Positions 1 through 6,293 of a stretch of DNA of 10,249 bases are shown one piece after another. Source of the DNA: Actinomycetes bacterium. GTDB taxonomy: Bacteria > Actinomycetota > Actinomycetes > Actinomycetales > Cellulomonadaceae. The position numbers and the translations under genes are program-made. The notes beneath the pieces are model-generated. The model ran no database searches. It was not told where the DNA came from and was given only the letters and a program-made list of their open reading frames with translations. The stretch covers positions 1 to 10,249 of the forward strand of contig JAFAEH010000125.1 of assembly GCA_023424135.1 (NCBI GenBank), written 5' to 3'. How positions within the stretch are numbered: position 1 is the stretch's first letter; every line of letters starts with the position of its first letter.

Positions 1-1
1 G

Positions 2-472
2 GCACCCGCGTGGACGGCCCCCGCCGCTCCGCAGCAGGCGCCGCCCGCGCCCGTCGCGCAGGAGACGCGCCCCGCACCGTCCTGGTCGCCGCCGGAGTGG
101 GCCGCACGGCCCGCCGCCGCGCCGTCGTCGACGGTCCCTCACCCGTCCGTCCCGCCGTCGGTCGCGCCCCGTGTGGGCACGCTCGACGACGAGGTGGCCG
201 CCATGCTCGCCCTCCGTTCGGACATCCAGGAGCAGGCTCTCTCCGAGCTCAGCCAGTTGTCCGCGTACCGGCCCAGCGCGGTCGGGGCGGGCGGTTCGGA
301 GCGACTCACCAAGCGTGTGCCGAGCGCGGTCCCTGCCGCCCCGGCGCCGATGGAGGAGCGCCCCGTCCAGCGCGACGCCGACCAGCTCCGCTCCCGGTTG
401 TCGAGCTTCCAGTCAGGTACGTCGCGCGGACGCCGTGCGTCCGGCGACCCGCAGGACGGTGACCACTCGTGA
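2..472 (+). CDS. cvnA: Conservon sensor histidine kinase-like protein CvnA, C-terminal tail (5' partial)
   Basis: The open frame runs in from the left edge and stops at TGA 470-472, leaving the last 156 residues of a longer protein. The first 55-60 residues are a Pro/Ala-rich low-complexity linker. The rest has the tail typical of large nitrate-sensor/ATPase-type kinases of actinobacterial conservons: an LTKRVPSAVP segment and a terminal RLSSFQSGTSRGRR segment. In that family the missing part holds membrane segments, an extracellular sensor region, HAMP and a HATPase_c domain. The protein is thought to act as a membrane partner of CvnB, CvnC and CvnD rather than as a classical two-component kinase. 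Identification rests on this tail plus the cvnB-C-D genes directly downstream. No kinase motif is visible here, so catalytic competence cannot be judged. Confidence 0.85.
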   Translation, partial: APAWTAPAAPQQAPPAPVAQETRPAPSWSPPEWAARPAAAPSSTVPHPSVPPSVAPRVGTLDDEVAAMLALRSDIQEQALSELSQLSAYRPSAVGAGGSERLTKRVPSAVPAAPAPMEERPVQRDADQLRSRLSSFQSGTSRGRRASGDPQDGDHS

Positions 473-502
473 TCCGACGACCCAGAACCACCGGTGAACC
501 TC

Positions 503-543
503 GTGTCACCGTGGACACCACCCCCGCAGTCGGCCCAGACTGC
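503..543 (+). promoter_or_regulatory. Two small hairpins in the cvnA-cvnB gap
   Basis: Two perfect short inverted repeats sit side by side before the cvnB ribosome site. The first is GTGTC 503-507 with GACAC 514-518. The second is GCAGTC 526-531 with GACTGC 538-543, with a 6-base loop. The second stem ends 7 bases before the AAGGAGG ribosome site. In RNA they could modulate cvnB translation or stabilise the 3' half of the message. No known riboswitch is recognised, and short repeats in GC-rich DNA can be chance. Confidence 0.3.
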
Positions 544-560
544 ACCATGAAGGAGGAAGT

Positions 561-1010
561 GTGACCGCGCTCAGCACCGAGGCAGCCAACTTCGGCTGGC
601 TCCTGGACAACTTCGTCCGGACCGTGCCCGGCACTCGCCACACGCTCGTGGTGTCGGCCGACGGTCTGCTCATGGCGATGTCCGAGCAGCTCGACCGCAC
701 CAGCGGCGACCAGCTCGCGGCGATCGTCTCCGGCATGTCGAGCCTGACCCGTGGCGCGTCGCGCCAGCTGCGTGCGGGGGAGGTGCGTCAGGCGATCATC
801 GAGATGGACAACCTGTTCCTGTTCTTGATGAGCGTCTCGAACGGCTCCGTCCTCGCCGTGGTCGCGGAGTCGACGTGCGACGTGGGCCTCATCGGCTACG
901 AGATGGCGATGCTCGTCTCGCGGACCGAGGCCACGCTCACCCCGCAGCTCATCTCCGAGATGCGTGGTCAGCTGCCCGTCGACGGTGCCACCCGGGCGCC
1001 TGTCGCCTGA
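561..1010 (+). CDS. cvnB: Roadblock/LC7 domain protein CvnB
   Basis: This 149-residue cytoplasmic protein is essentially one roadblock/LC7 domain (about residues 8-105). That is the fold of dynein light chains and of the GTPase regulator MglB. Family landmarks are FGWLLDNFVRTVPGTRHTLV, the ADGLLMAMS strand, QLAAIVSGMSSLTRGA, and DVGLIGYEMAMLV near the end. In conservons this subunit binds the kinase-like CvnA and the GTPase CvnD, and it may act as a GTPase-activating or scaffold subunit. The GTG start at 561 is chosen because a near-perfect AAGGAGG site lies at 550-556, four bases upstream, and the domain begins at once after it. It lies 88 bases after cvnA and 7 bases before cvnC. The identification is very secure; the biochemical role is family inference. 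Confidence 0.93.
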   Translation: MTALSTEAANFGWLLDNFVRTVPGTRHTLVVSADGLLMAMSEQLDRTSGDQLAAIVSGMSSLTRGASRQLRAGEVRQAIIEMDNLFLFLMSVSNGSVLAVVAESTCDVGLIGYEMAMLVSRTEATLTPQLISEMRGQLPVDGATRAPVA

Positions 1011-1017
1011 GGCCGCG

Positions 1018-1395
1018 ATGAGCGAACACGTCGAGTACGAGGCCAGGACGGTCCGGCCCTATGCCGTGACCGGCGGCCGCGTGCGTTCGGCTCGCTCCGA
1101 CCTGCCTCTCGAGGCACTGGTCGAGGTCATGCCGGGTGCCGTGGCCAGCACGGGCCTGACCCCCGAGAAGCGCCAGATCATCCAGCACGCGTCGTCCGGG
1201 TACATCTCGGTCGCCGAGCTGTCGGCGCTGCTCCACCTTCCGCTCGGAGTCGTCCGGATCATCGTGTCCGACCTCGCCGATGCCAACTATGTGCGTGTGC
1301 ACACCTCACAGCCGGTCGAGGTCAACACCGGTGAGTCCCCCGCCCTGTCCCTGAGCGTGCTGGAGAGTGTTCTCAATGGCATTTCCGCCCTCTGA
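1018..1395 (+). CDS. cvnC: DUF742 family protein CvnC
   Basis: This 125-residue protein is a complete DUF742 member. The signature RPYAVTGGR is at residues 13-21, after an acidic N-terminus. A winged-helix-like half follows (about 48-97), with TPEKRQIIQHASSGYISVAELSALL and then LGVVRIIVSDLADANYV. DUF742 proteins are always found in conservons and related GTPase operons, and their molecular role is not settled. The helix-turn-helix-like half may serve protein contacts rather than DNA binding. The ATG at 1018 is preferred over an in-frame GTG at 964, because the longer form would overlap cvnB by 47 bases and add residues foreign to the family. The 3' end overlaps cvnD by 20 bases, suggesting coupled translation. 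Confidence 0.92.
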   Translation: MSEHVEYEARTVRPYAVTGGRVRSARSDLPLEALVEVMPGAVASTGLTPEKRQIIQHASSGYISVAELSALLHLPLGVVRIIVSDLADANYVRVHTSQPVEVNTGESPALSLSVLESVLNGISAL

Positions 1396-1987
1396 CGCCG
1401 CCGTCGCCTCTCCGTCGGGGACCGCGGGCGCCGTCGCACCCACCGTCGTCAAGATCGTCGTCGCAGGCGGCTTCGCCGTCGGCAAGACGACGTTCATCGG
1501 CTCGATCTCCGACATCGAGCCGCTCAACACCGAGGCCGCGATGACCGAGCACTCCGTGGGCGTCGACGACGCCGGCGGCGTGACGGACCGCAAGACGACC
1601 ACGACGGTCGCGATGGACTTCGGTCGCATCGCACTGCCGGGCTCGCTGTGGCTGTACCTGTTCGGCACCCCGGGCCAGGACCGGTTCCTCTTCATGTGGG
1701 ACGACCTGGTGCGCGGTGCGATCGGTGCCGTCGTGCTGGTCGACACCGACCGCCTCGACCAGTGCTTCCCGGCCGTCGACTACTTCGAGTCGCGTGGCAT
1801 CCCGTTCGTCGTCGGCGTCAACTGCTTCGACGGGATCGCCAAGCACCAGCTCGACGACGTCCGCGAGGCGCTCGCCATCCCCGCCCACGTGCCGGTGCTG
1901 TACACCGACGCGCGGTCGCGGGCGGCCACCAAGCAGGCGCTCATCGCGCTCGTGCAGCTCGCCATGGAGCGTCTGCGCCAGCGGTGA
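1376..1987 (+). CDS. cvnD: Conservon small GTP-binding protein CvnD
   Basis: This 203-residue Ras-like GTPase belongs to the actinobacterial DUF/ATP-GTP-binding conservon family. The P-loop GGFAVGKT is at 31-38. A Thr-rich switch I region (RKTTTTVAMDFG) is at 72-83. The switch II equivalent FGTPGQDRF is at 96-104, and the base-recognition motif NCFD is at 149-152, where classical GTPases have NKxD. It is expected to bind and hydrolyse GTP and cycle with CvnB and CvnA at the membrane. The ATG at 1376 is chosen because GGAGAG at 1362-1367 is well spaced from it; a GTG at 1367 lies inside that ribosome site. It overlaps the end of cvnC by 20 bases and closes the operon, with a strong hairpin 14 bases after its stop. 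Confidence 0.94.
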   Translation: MAFPPSDAAVASPSGTAGAVAPTVVKIVVAGGFAVGKTTFIGSISDIEPLNTEAAMTEHSVGVDDAGGVTDRKTTTTVAMDFGRIALPGSLWLYLFGTPGQDRFLFMWDDLVRGAIGAVVLVDTDRLDQCFPAVDYFESRGIPFVVGVNCFDGIAKHQLDDVREALAIPAHVPVLYTDARSRAATKQALIALVQLAMERLRQR

Positions 1988-2000
1988 GCACAGCAGCACC

Positions 2001-2039
2001 CACGAGCGGTCGGACCCCCACGGGGGCCGGCCGCTCGTG
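2001..2039 (+). terminator. Hairpin terminator after cvnD
   Basis: A perfect 9-base inverted repeat, CACGAGCGG (2001-2009) and CCGCTCGTG (2031-2039), encloses a further C-run/G-run stem at about 2014-2025. It begins 14 bases after the cvnD stop. There is no U-tract, which is usual for actinobacterial terminators. It probably ends the conservon transcript. Confidence 0.7.
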
Positions 2040-2172
2040 CGTCACCGGGGCCGTCGCGCCGGTCCTCGACGAGCACGGGTCGGGGCGTCCGGGCCCGTCG
2101 GTGGCCGGGTGGTCCGGGCCGGCGCGTCTGCCTGCGCGGGTGCGGGCCAGGTCCGCAGGTCAGGATGGGCTC

Positions 2173-2640
2173 GTGCCCGCACCGCGCCCGGCCCCCGACG
2201 CGGAGGTCCTGGTCGCCCGGGACCCGGTCGCGGACGTCTACGTGGACGGCTCCGCGCTCAGCCGCTACGTACCGGCCGCGCCCGAGGCCGACGCGTGGTC
2301 CGCCTGGGCGTTCGAGCACGAGGGCACGTCCGTGGTGTCGCAGGTCTCGGTGCTCGAGGCACGTGTCACGGCGGCGCTGCTGGGTGCCGACGCGACCCTC
2401 GTCCTGCTCGACGCCCTCACCCGGCTGCCGCGGATGCGCCTGTCCGACCAGGCCCTGCGCCGCGCGGTGCTGCTCCCGCCGGGACTCGGGGCGTTCGCCG
2501 CGCTGCACGTCGGCGCGGCCCTGGCGCACCTCGACGTGCGCGCGGTCGCCACGTACGACGGACCGTCGGCGGCCGTGGCGCACGCCGCGGGTCTCGCCGT
2601 CGTCAGCCCGGGGCGCCCGACGGGGTGGTGGCGAGGCTGA
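2173..2640 (+). CDS. PIN-domain protein, VapC-like, with a degenerate active site
   Basis: This 155-residue protein has a PIN fold. The first strand carries VYVDGSALSRY (Asp25), an SQVSVLEAR helix carries Glu62, and LHVGAAL is followed by AVATYDG (Asp129) near the end. PIN proteins such as VapC toxins are metal-dependent RNases using three or four acidic residues. Here the usual DALH segment reads AALH, so the third acidic residue is Ala at about 109. Activity may be reduced or lost. The GTG at 2173 is chosen because AGGA at 2162-2165 is 7 bases upstream. An in-frame GTG at 2101 is an alternative that would add 24 low-complexity residues. No antitoxin-sized gene is seen in the 185 bases before it. 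Its last 38 bases overlap the convergent DUF2252 gene. Family call good; toxin role unsupported. Confidence 0.75.
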   Translation: MPAPRPAPDAEVLVARDPVADVYVDGSALSRYVPAAPEADAWSAWAFEHEGTSVVSQVSVLEARVTAALLGADATLVLLDALTRLPRMRLSDQALRRAVLLPPGLGAFAALHVGAALAHLDVRAVATYDGPSAAVAHAAGLAVVSPGRPTGWWRG

Positions 2641-3665
2641 CCGCGTAGGCGGCGTGGTCCCGCTCGGCGACGTCTGCGTAGGTCGACGCGAAGTCCGCGA
2701 ACGCGTCGTCCGCCTGCCCGTCCTCGCCCAGGTAGCCCGCGATCGCGAACCTGTCGCCGGAGCGGGCGTGCGCCCGCGCGAGCACCCACGCGCACATGCG
2801 GCCGTAGCCGGCCATCGGCTCGGGGCCGAGGTCCGCGACCTCGACGCCACCCTTCCAGTCGTGGAGCTGGCGGACGTAGTAGTCGCGCGCGACGCCGTCG
2901 ATCCCGGTGGCGGTCTGCCAGCCGAGCATGAGGTCGCTCGCCGCCTGCACGAGCCGCTGCCCCCGCACGACGCGCTCGCCGTGGTGGGCGACGTCGCTCG
3001 CACCCACGTACGGCTCGAGGACCGACGGTCCGGCCTCCTTGGCCTGCAGGACGATCGCGTCATCCGCGTCGACGCCCTGCAGCAGGAGCACCCAGCAGCG
3101 TGTCCCGACGCTGCCGACGCCGACGACCTTCAGGGCGAGGTCGGTGACCTCGTAGCGCTCGACGAGGCTGCGTCGCACCGGGTCGAGCGAGGCGCGGTAC
3201 CCGTCGAGCAGGTCGTCGAGCGAGCTCGCGATCCCGGCCCGCCGCGCGACCCGCCAGCTCGAGGCTCGCGACGAGCCGGGCGACATCCCACTCGAACGGG
3301 CCCGGCAGGGTCTCGTCGAAGTCGTTGACGCCGAACAGCAGACGGCGTTCGGGGGAGCCGAACAGGCCGAAGTTCGCGGCGTGCGCGTCCCCGCAGAGCT
3401 GCACCTGCAGCCCGCTGTGCGGTCGTGCCGCGAGGTCCGCCGCCATGACGAGTGCGGTACCCCGGTAGAACGCGAACGGCGACGCGGCCATCCGCTCGTG
3501 CCGCAGCGGCAGCAGGTGCGGCAGCCGGCCGTCCTCCTGCGCCGCGACCAGCGAGACGACGTCCCGCTCGGGCGGCAGGTCGAGGGACGCGAGCGCGCCC
3601 AGGGGGAGCCGGTCGCGCACGCGCGCACCGGCGGCGACTCGTGCGGTCCGCGCGGCCGACGCCAT
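2603..3665 (-). pseudogene. DUF2252 family protein, interrupted by a frameshift
   Basis: DUF2252 proteins have a kinase-like fold related to aminoglycoside phosphotransferases; their substrate is unknown. The first 142 codons from the ATG at 3665 carry the family landmarks. These are RMAASPFAFYRGTAL, then CGDAHAANFGLFG (91-103), VNDFDETLPGPFEWDVARLV (113-132), and LELAGR. The frame then turns to Arg-rich nonsense. The expected continuation (SSLDDLLDGYRASLDP, VVGVGSVGTRCWVLLLQG, DVAHHGERVVRGQRL, GRMCAWVLARAHARSGD, and DHAAY near the end) lies one frame over and runs to the stop at 2603-2605. One extra base near 3233-3262, for example in the CCC at 3238-3240, explains this. Removing it gives about 353 residues. 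It may be a true mutation or a sequencing error in GC-rich DNA. The downstream frame shows no decay. It overlaps the PIN gene tail-to-tail. Confidence 0.85.
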
Positions 3666-3671
3666 GGCCTG

Positions 3672-3677
3672 AACCTA
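3672..3677 (-). promoter_or_regulatory. Probable -10 box of a leaderless DUF2252 transcript
   Basis: On the minus strand TAGGTT is followed by six bases and then the ATG at 3665, and there is no purine-rich ribosome site. That spacing places the transcription start at the start codon. No convincing -35 box is seen. Confidence 0.5.
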
Positions 3678-3887
3678 GGGCCCGCACCCGGACCGTGCCA
3701 CCGGGTGGGCGTCAGCGCGAGCGCAGCCCGACGCGGTGGCGCGGGTCGGGGGCCGCGGCGGGCTCGGTGGGCGGTGCCATCCCCGCATCCTGCCGGTGTG
3801 TGCCCGGCCACGTCACCCTCCGGCGGCGTCGTGGGTCGGGACGTCGTGTGGGAGACTCGTCGCCGCCGTCGGCTCGCCGCCGGCGCA

Positions 3888-3977
3888 GGAGGGCTGGCTG
3901 AGCGGCCGAAAGCGACGGTCTTGAAAACCGTTAGTGCGGTGACCCCGTACTCAAGGGTTCGAATCCCTTGCCCTCCG
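3888..3977 (+). tRNA. tRNA-Ser(TGA)
   Basis: This 90-base class II tRNA has acceptor arms GGAGGGC (3888-3894) and GCCCTCC (3970-3976), with discriminator G at 3977. The anticodon loop CTTGAAA at 3920-3926 sits between ACGGT and ACCGT, giving anticodon TGA (3922-3924), which reads UCA. The long variable arm pairs GTGCGG with CCGTAC through one G-U pair. The T arm is AAGGG-TTCGAAT-CCCTT. The 3' CCA is not encoded, since CCC follows, so it must be added by the CCA-adding enzyme. The 222 bases between it and the DUF2252 start hold no convincing gene. Confidence 0.96.
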
Positions 3978-4029
3978 CCCCGTGCGTCGCGGGACGAAAA
4001 GGGCCGGTCGCGAGCCGCGGCCGCGCGCC

Positions 4030-4035
4030 TACCAT
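4030..4035 (+). promoter_or_regulatory. Probable -10 box of a leaderless esterase transcript
   Basis: TACCAT at 4030-4035 is followed by seven bases and the ATG at 4043, which fits transcription starting at that codon. The box overlaps the alternative ATG at 4034, which argues for the 4043 start. Confidence 0.5.
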
Positions 4036-4042
4036 GCAGGGC

Positions 4043-4981
4043 ATGAGGCTCGACCCCGACTTCGTCGACGCACCGCCGCGCCGTGACCCGTCCGCCCCGC
4101 CCGAGTCGTTCCCGAGCGGGACGCACGAGGAGCGTGTGACGACGGCGCGCAGGATGCGCGCCGCGGACACCGGGCAGTTCGCACCGGCGCCTGCCGCGGG
4201 TGTCGACCGGACGGACGTGGACGTGCCCACCCGCGCGGGGCAGATCCGTGCGCGGGTGTACCGCCCTCTGACGGGCGTCGACGGTCCGGGATTCGTCGTG
4301 TGGGTGCACGGCGGCGGGTTCGTGCTCGGCGACCTCGACAGGGCTGAGCACACGGCCGCCGAGCTCGCGCAGGTGGCGGGGCTGCCCGTCGTGAGCCTCG
4401 AGTACCGGTTGGCCCCCGAGCACCCGTTCCCCGCGGCGATCGAGGACTGCCAGGACGCCGTCGCGTGGCTGACCGGAGCGGGCGGGGCCGGGCTCGGCCT
4501 GGACGGGCCGTTCGCGGTGGCGGGCGACTCGGCCGGGGCGTCGACCGCGCACGCGCTGTGCCAGCTCGCGGTGCGCGGGGACGCGCCGACGCCCGCGTTC
4601 GCGCTGCTCGCGTACCCCGACGTCGACCACGTCGACACCCGCGCGGCCGCGGGCTACGAGATCGGGGTCCTGTTCGAGCGGTCGTACCTGCCGGACGACG
4701 CGGCGCGCACCGACCCGCTCGTCTCGCCCGTCGTGGCACCGCCCGAGGTGCTCGCGGCGCTGCCGCCGACGCTCCTGCTGATCGCCGAGCTCGACGTGTT
4801 CCGCGCGGGCGAGGAGATCTTCGCGGAGCGGGCGCGTGCGGCGGGTGCGCCGCTCGCCGTGCTCACCGCGGGCGGCATGCCGCACGGGTTCCTCGACCAG
4901 ACGTGGCGGTCGCCGATCGCCCGGAGCCTGGCCGTCGCGGCCTTCTCCGCGGTGGGGCACGCCGTGCGCGAGGCCCGCTGA
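4043..4981 (+). CDS. Alpha/beta hydrolase, hormone-sensitive-lipase-type esterase
   Basis: This 312-residue cytoplasmic esterase belongs to the bacterial HSL group (family IV). The oxyanion-hole motif HGGGF is at 89-93. SLEYRLAPEHPFPAAIED follows at 118-135. The nucleophile elbow GDSAG is at 161-165 (Ser163). The catalytic Asp is most likely Asp251 (AELDVFRAGEE), and the catalytic His is His281 in GMPHGF. All triad elements are intact, so it should hydrolyse short acyl esters; the natural substrate cannot be inferred. The length is normal for the family. ATG 4043 is preferred over ATG 4034 because the latter lies inside the TANNNT box. It is a single-gene unit between the tRNA and the convergent amidohydrolase, 22 bases from the latter's stop. 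Confidence 0.9.
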   Translation: MRLDPDFVDAPPRRDPSAPPESFPSGTHEERVTTARRMRAADTGQFAPAPAAGVDRTDVDVPTRAGQIRARVYRPLTGVDGPGFVVWVHGGGFVLGDLDRAEHTAAELAQVAGLPVVSLEYRLAPEHPFPAAIEDCQDAVAWLTGAGGAGLGLDGPFAVAGDSAGASTAHALCQLAVRGDAPTPAFALLAYPDVDHVDTRAAAGYEIGVLFERSYLPDDAARTDPLVSPVVAPPEVLAALPPTLLLIAELDVFRAGEEIFAERARAAGAPLAVLTAGGMPHGFLDQTWRSPIARSLAVAAFSAVGHAVREAR

Positions 4982-5012
4982 CCCGCCGACCCACCGCGTG
5001 GGGTCACGCGGG
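4982..5012. terminator. Shared hairpin between convergent esterase and amidohydrolase genes
   Basis: CCCGC 4982-4986 pairs with GCGGG 5008-5012. Inside it, GACC-CAC (4988-4994) pairs with GTG-GGTC (4998-5005) around a CGC loop, with one bulged G. It fills the 22-base gap and reaches into the amidohydrolase stop codon. A bidirectional terminator is the simplest reading. Confidence 0.65.
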
Positions 5013-6167
5013 CCCGTGCACCACGTGGCCCGCGCGCACGACGAGGTGCACGTCGGCGAGGTCGGTGGGGGACAGGTCGTCCTCGGTGCGGTCCAGCACG
5101 ACGAGGTCCGCGCGGGCGCCCGGGCGGACGGTCCCGGCGTCGGGGCGGTCGAGGAACGCCGCGGGCTCGGTCGTGAGCGAGGCCAGCACGTCGCGCGTCG
5201 TCATGCCGCTCGCGGCCATCGCGGTCAGCTCGGGGCGGATGTCGTGGTCCGTGAGGTACCCGACGTCGGTGCCGAACAGCACCCGGCCGCCCGCGTCGCG
5301 GAACACGCGCAAGGAGTCGCGGAGCGGCCCGAGGTACGCCTCGTCGGTGCTCACGGTGTGCGCGAACATGTGCAGCGTCGGGGTCAGCCGGATGCCGCGC
5401 GCCGCCGCCTCGCGCAGCAGCGGGTGCGTGCCGTCGGGTGTGTCCGGCACGTGCGCGAGCACGTCGACGCCCGCCGCCACGGCGACACGGGTGCCCTCGC
5501 GGTCCGACGGGTGCGCGAGGACCCGCAGGCCCCGACGGTGGGACTCCTGCACGGCGGCGCGCGCGACGTCCTCGTCCATCGCGCGGACCACGCCCGGCTC
5601 GACGTAGGACCCGGTGAACAGCTTGGTCAGCGACGACCCCCGGCGGGACCGCACCGCGACCGCACGCCGGGCCTGCGCGGGGGTGCGGGGCCCGCGCAGC
5701 AGCAGTCGCGTGTACCAGGGCAGCGTGTCGCGCACGTAGAACGGCAGGCCCCGGCGGGGCACGATCGTGGCGGTGGCCGTCAGCACCTCGGGCCCCCGCA
5801 GCTCGCCTGACCCGATGCGGGCGACCACGGCCAACGTCGTGCGCGGGTCGGACCCCAGGTCCAGCACCGTGGTGAACCCGCGGCTCAGCAGCATGTCGTC
5901 GAGCGCGTCCTGCAGCACGGCCGCGGGTGCCGTGCGCGCGCCCGCCCAGACCGGCCCGGTCAGGTGCACGTGCGCGTTGGTGTAGCCCGCGACGACGACC
6001 CGCCCGCCCACGTCGACGCACGGCACGTCCGCGGGGACGTCGTGCGGCGCGTCGCCCCCGGCGTGGCGGACCACACCGCCCCGGACCAGGACGGTCCCGG
6101 GCCCGCCGACCGGTGCGTCGGGCGCCGGCCACACGCGGGCGTCGCGCAGCAGGAGGTCGCCGGTCAT
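5004..6167 (-). CDS. Metal-dependent amidohydrolase, imidazolonepropionase-like
   Basis: This 387-residue enzyme of the amidohydrolase superfamily has a composite beta-sandwich and TIM barrel. Metal ligands are visible in order: HVH (His66, His68) in GYTNAHVHLTG, Lys182 in SLTKLFTG (candidate carboxylated bridging lysine), His219 in VLAHPSD, His239 in VLAHVPD, and Asp301 in LFGTDVGY. The end carries the family pattern of a GTVRPGARADLVVLD segment. This set resembles binuclear imidazolonepropionase/prolidase-like members, which cleave C-N bonds of cyclic amides or peptides; the substrate is unknown. The ATG at 6167 is preferred. The frame stays open far upstream, but the extra residues are Arg-rich antisense of the MFS gene. 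It is divergent from the MFS gene, with 126 bases between the start codons. No signal peptide is seen. Confidence 0.9.
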   Translation of the reverse strand: MTGDLLLRDARVWPAPDAPVGGPGTVLVRGGVVRHAGGDAPHDVPADVPCVDVGGRVVVAGYTNAHVHLTGPVWAGARTAPAAVLQDALDDMLLSRGFTTVLDLGSDPRTTLAVVARIGSGELRGPEVLTATATIVPRRGLPFYVRDTLPWYTRLLLRGPRTPAQARRAVAVRSRRGSSLTKLFTGSYVEPGVVRAMDEDVARAAVQESHRRGLRVLAHPSDREGTRVAVAAGVDVLAHVPDTPDGTHPLLREAAARGIRLTPTLHMFAHTVSTDEAYLGPLRDSLRVFRDAGGRVLFGTDVGYLTDHDIRPELTAMAASGMTTRDVLASLTTEPAAFLDRPDAGTVRPGARADLVVLDRTEDDLSPTDLADVHLVVRAGHVVHGPA

Positions 6168-6175
6168 GCCTGGCG

Positions 6176-6181
6176 ACGCTA
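6176..6181 (-). promoter_or_regulatory. Probable -10 box of the amidohydrolase gene
   Basis: TAGCGT on the minus strand lies eight bases before the ATG at 6167, consistent with a leaderless or nearly leaderless message. No strong -35 box is seen. The left arm of the inverted repeat at 6197-6207 covers the -35 position. Confidence 0.45.
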
Positions 6182-6196
6182 GCGCACCCGTCGGCG

Positions 6197-6230
6197 CGGG
6201 CACCGGCGCCCCCGGACGAGCCGGTGCCCG
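6197..6230. repeat. Perfect 11-base inverted repeat between divergent promoters (candidate operator)
   Basis: CGGGCACCGGC (6197-6207) and GCCGGTGCCCG (6220-6230) are exact reverse complements separated by 12 bases. The repeat sits between the amidohydrolase and MFS -10 boxes, and its left arm covers the expected -35 position of the amidohydrolase promoter. If both genes are leaderless the repeat is not transcribed from either promoter. A DNA-binding site is then likelier than an RNA hairpin. Confidence 0.5.
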
Positions 6231-6281
6231 GTTGCGACGCACCGTTCGCCCGGCCGACTCCCGCACGTCGTCCGGGGGGCC

Positions 6282-6287
6282 TACGCT
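6282..6287 (+). promoter_or_regulatory. Probable -10 box of the leaderless MFS-hydrolase transcript
   Basis: TACGCT at 6282-6287 is followed by six bases and the ATG at 6294. There is no ribosome-binding sequence, so transcription probably starts at the A of the start codon. Confidence 0.55.
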
Positions 6288-6293
6288 GCGCGC

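Noticed and set aside
10..641. Alternative reading frames at 10-462 (+), 171-497 (+) and 306-641 (-).
   Set aside because: Their translations are Arg/Pro/Ala-rich with no family features. The frame ending at 472 carries the recognisable conservon kinase tail.
1524..1827. The GTPase CvnD lacks a canonical NKxD motif and has NCFD, with GTPGQ at switch II, at first suggesting a degenerate GTPase.
   Set aside because: As I recall them, these variants are the normal form in conservon GTPases, and the P-loop is intact, so this is not an anomaly.
2173..2640. PIN protein as half of a VapBC toxin-antitoxin pair.
   Set aside because: No antitoxin-like reading frame was found next to it, and one catalytic acidic residue is missing.
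3888..3977. tRNA-Ser as a possible integration site for a mobile element.
   Set aside because: No integrase, no direct repeat of the tRNA 3' end and no foreign-looking genes are visible on either side within the window.
3978..4029. Possible hairpin GGCCGG...GCGGCC after the tRNA as its terminator.
   Set aside because: The pairing needs bulges and is no better than expected in such GC-rich sequence, so it is not annotated.
2603..4960. A very long minus-strand reading frame covering the tRNA and the whole esterase region.
   Set aside because: Only its left part (about 2603-3238) matches a family, DUF2252. The rest is Arg/Pro-rich antisense of the esterase and the tRNA, typical of GC-rich shadows.
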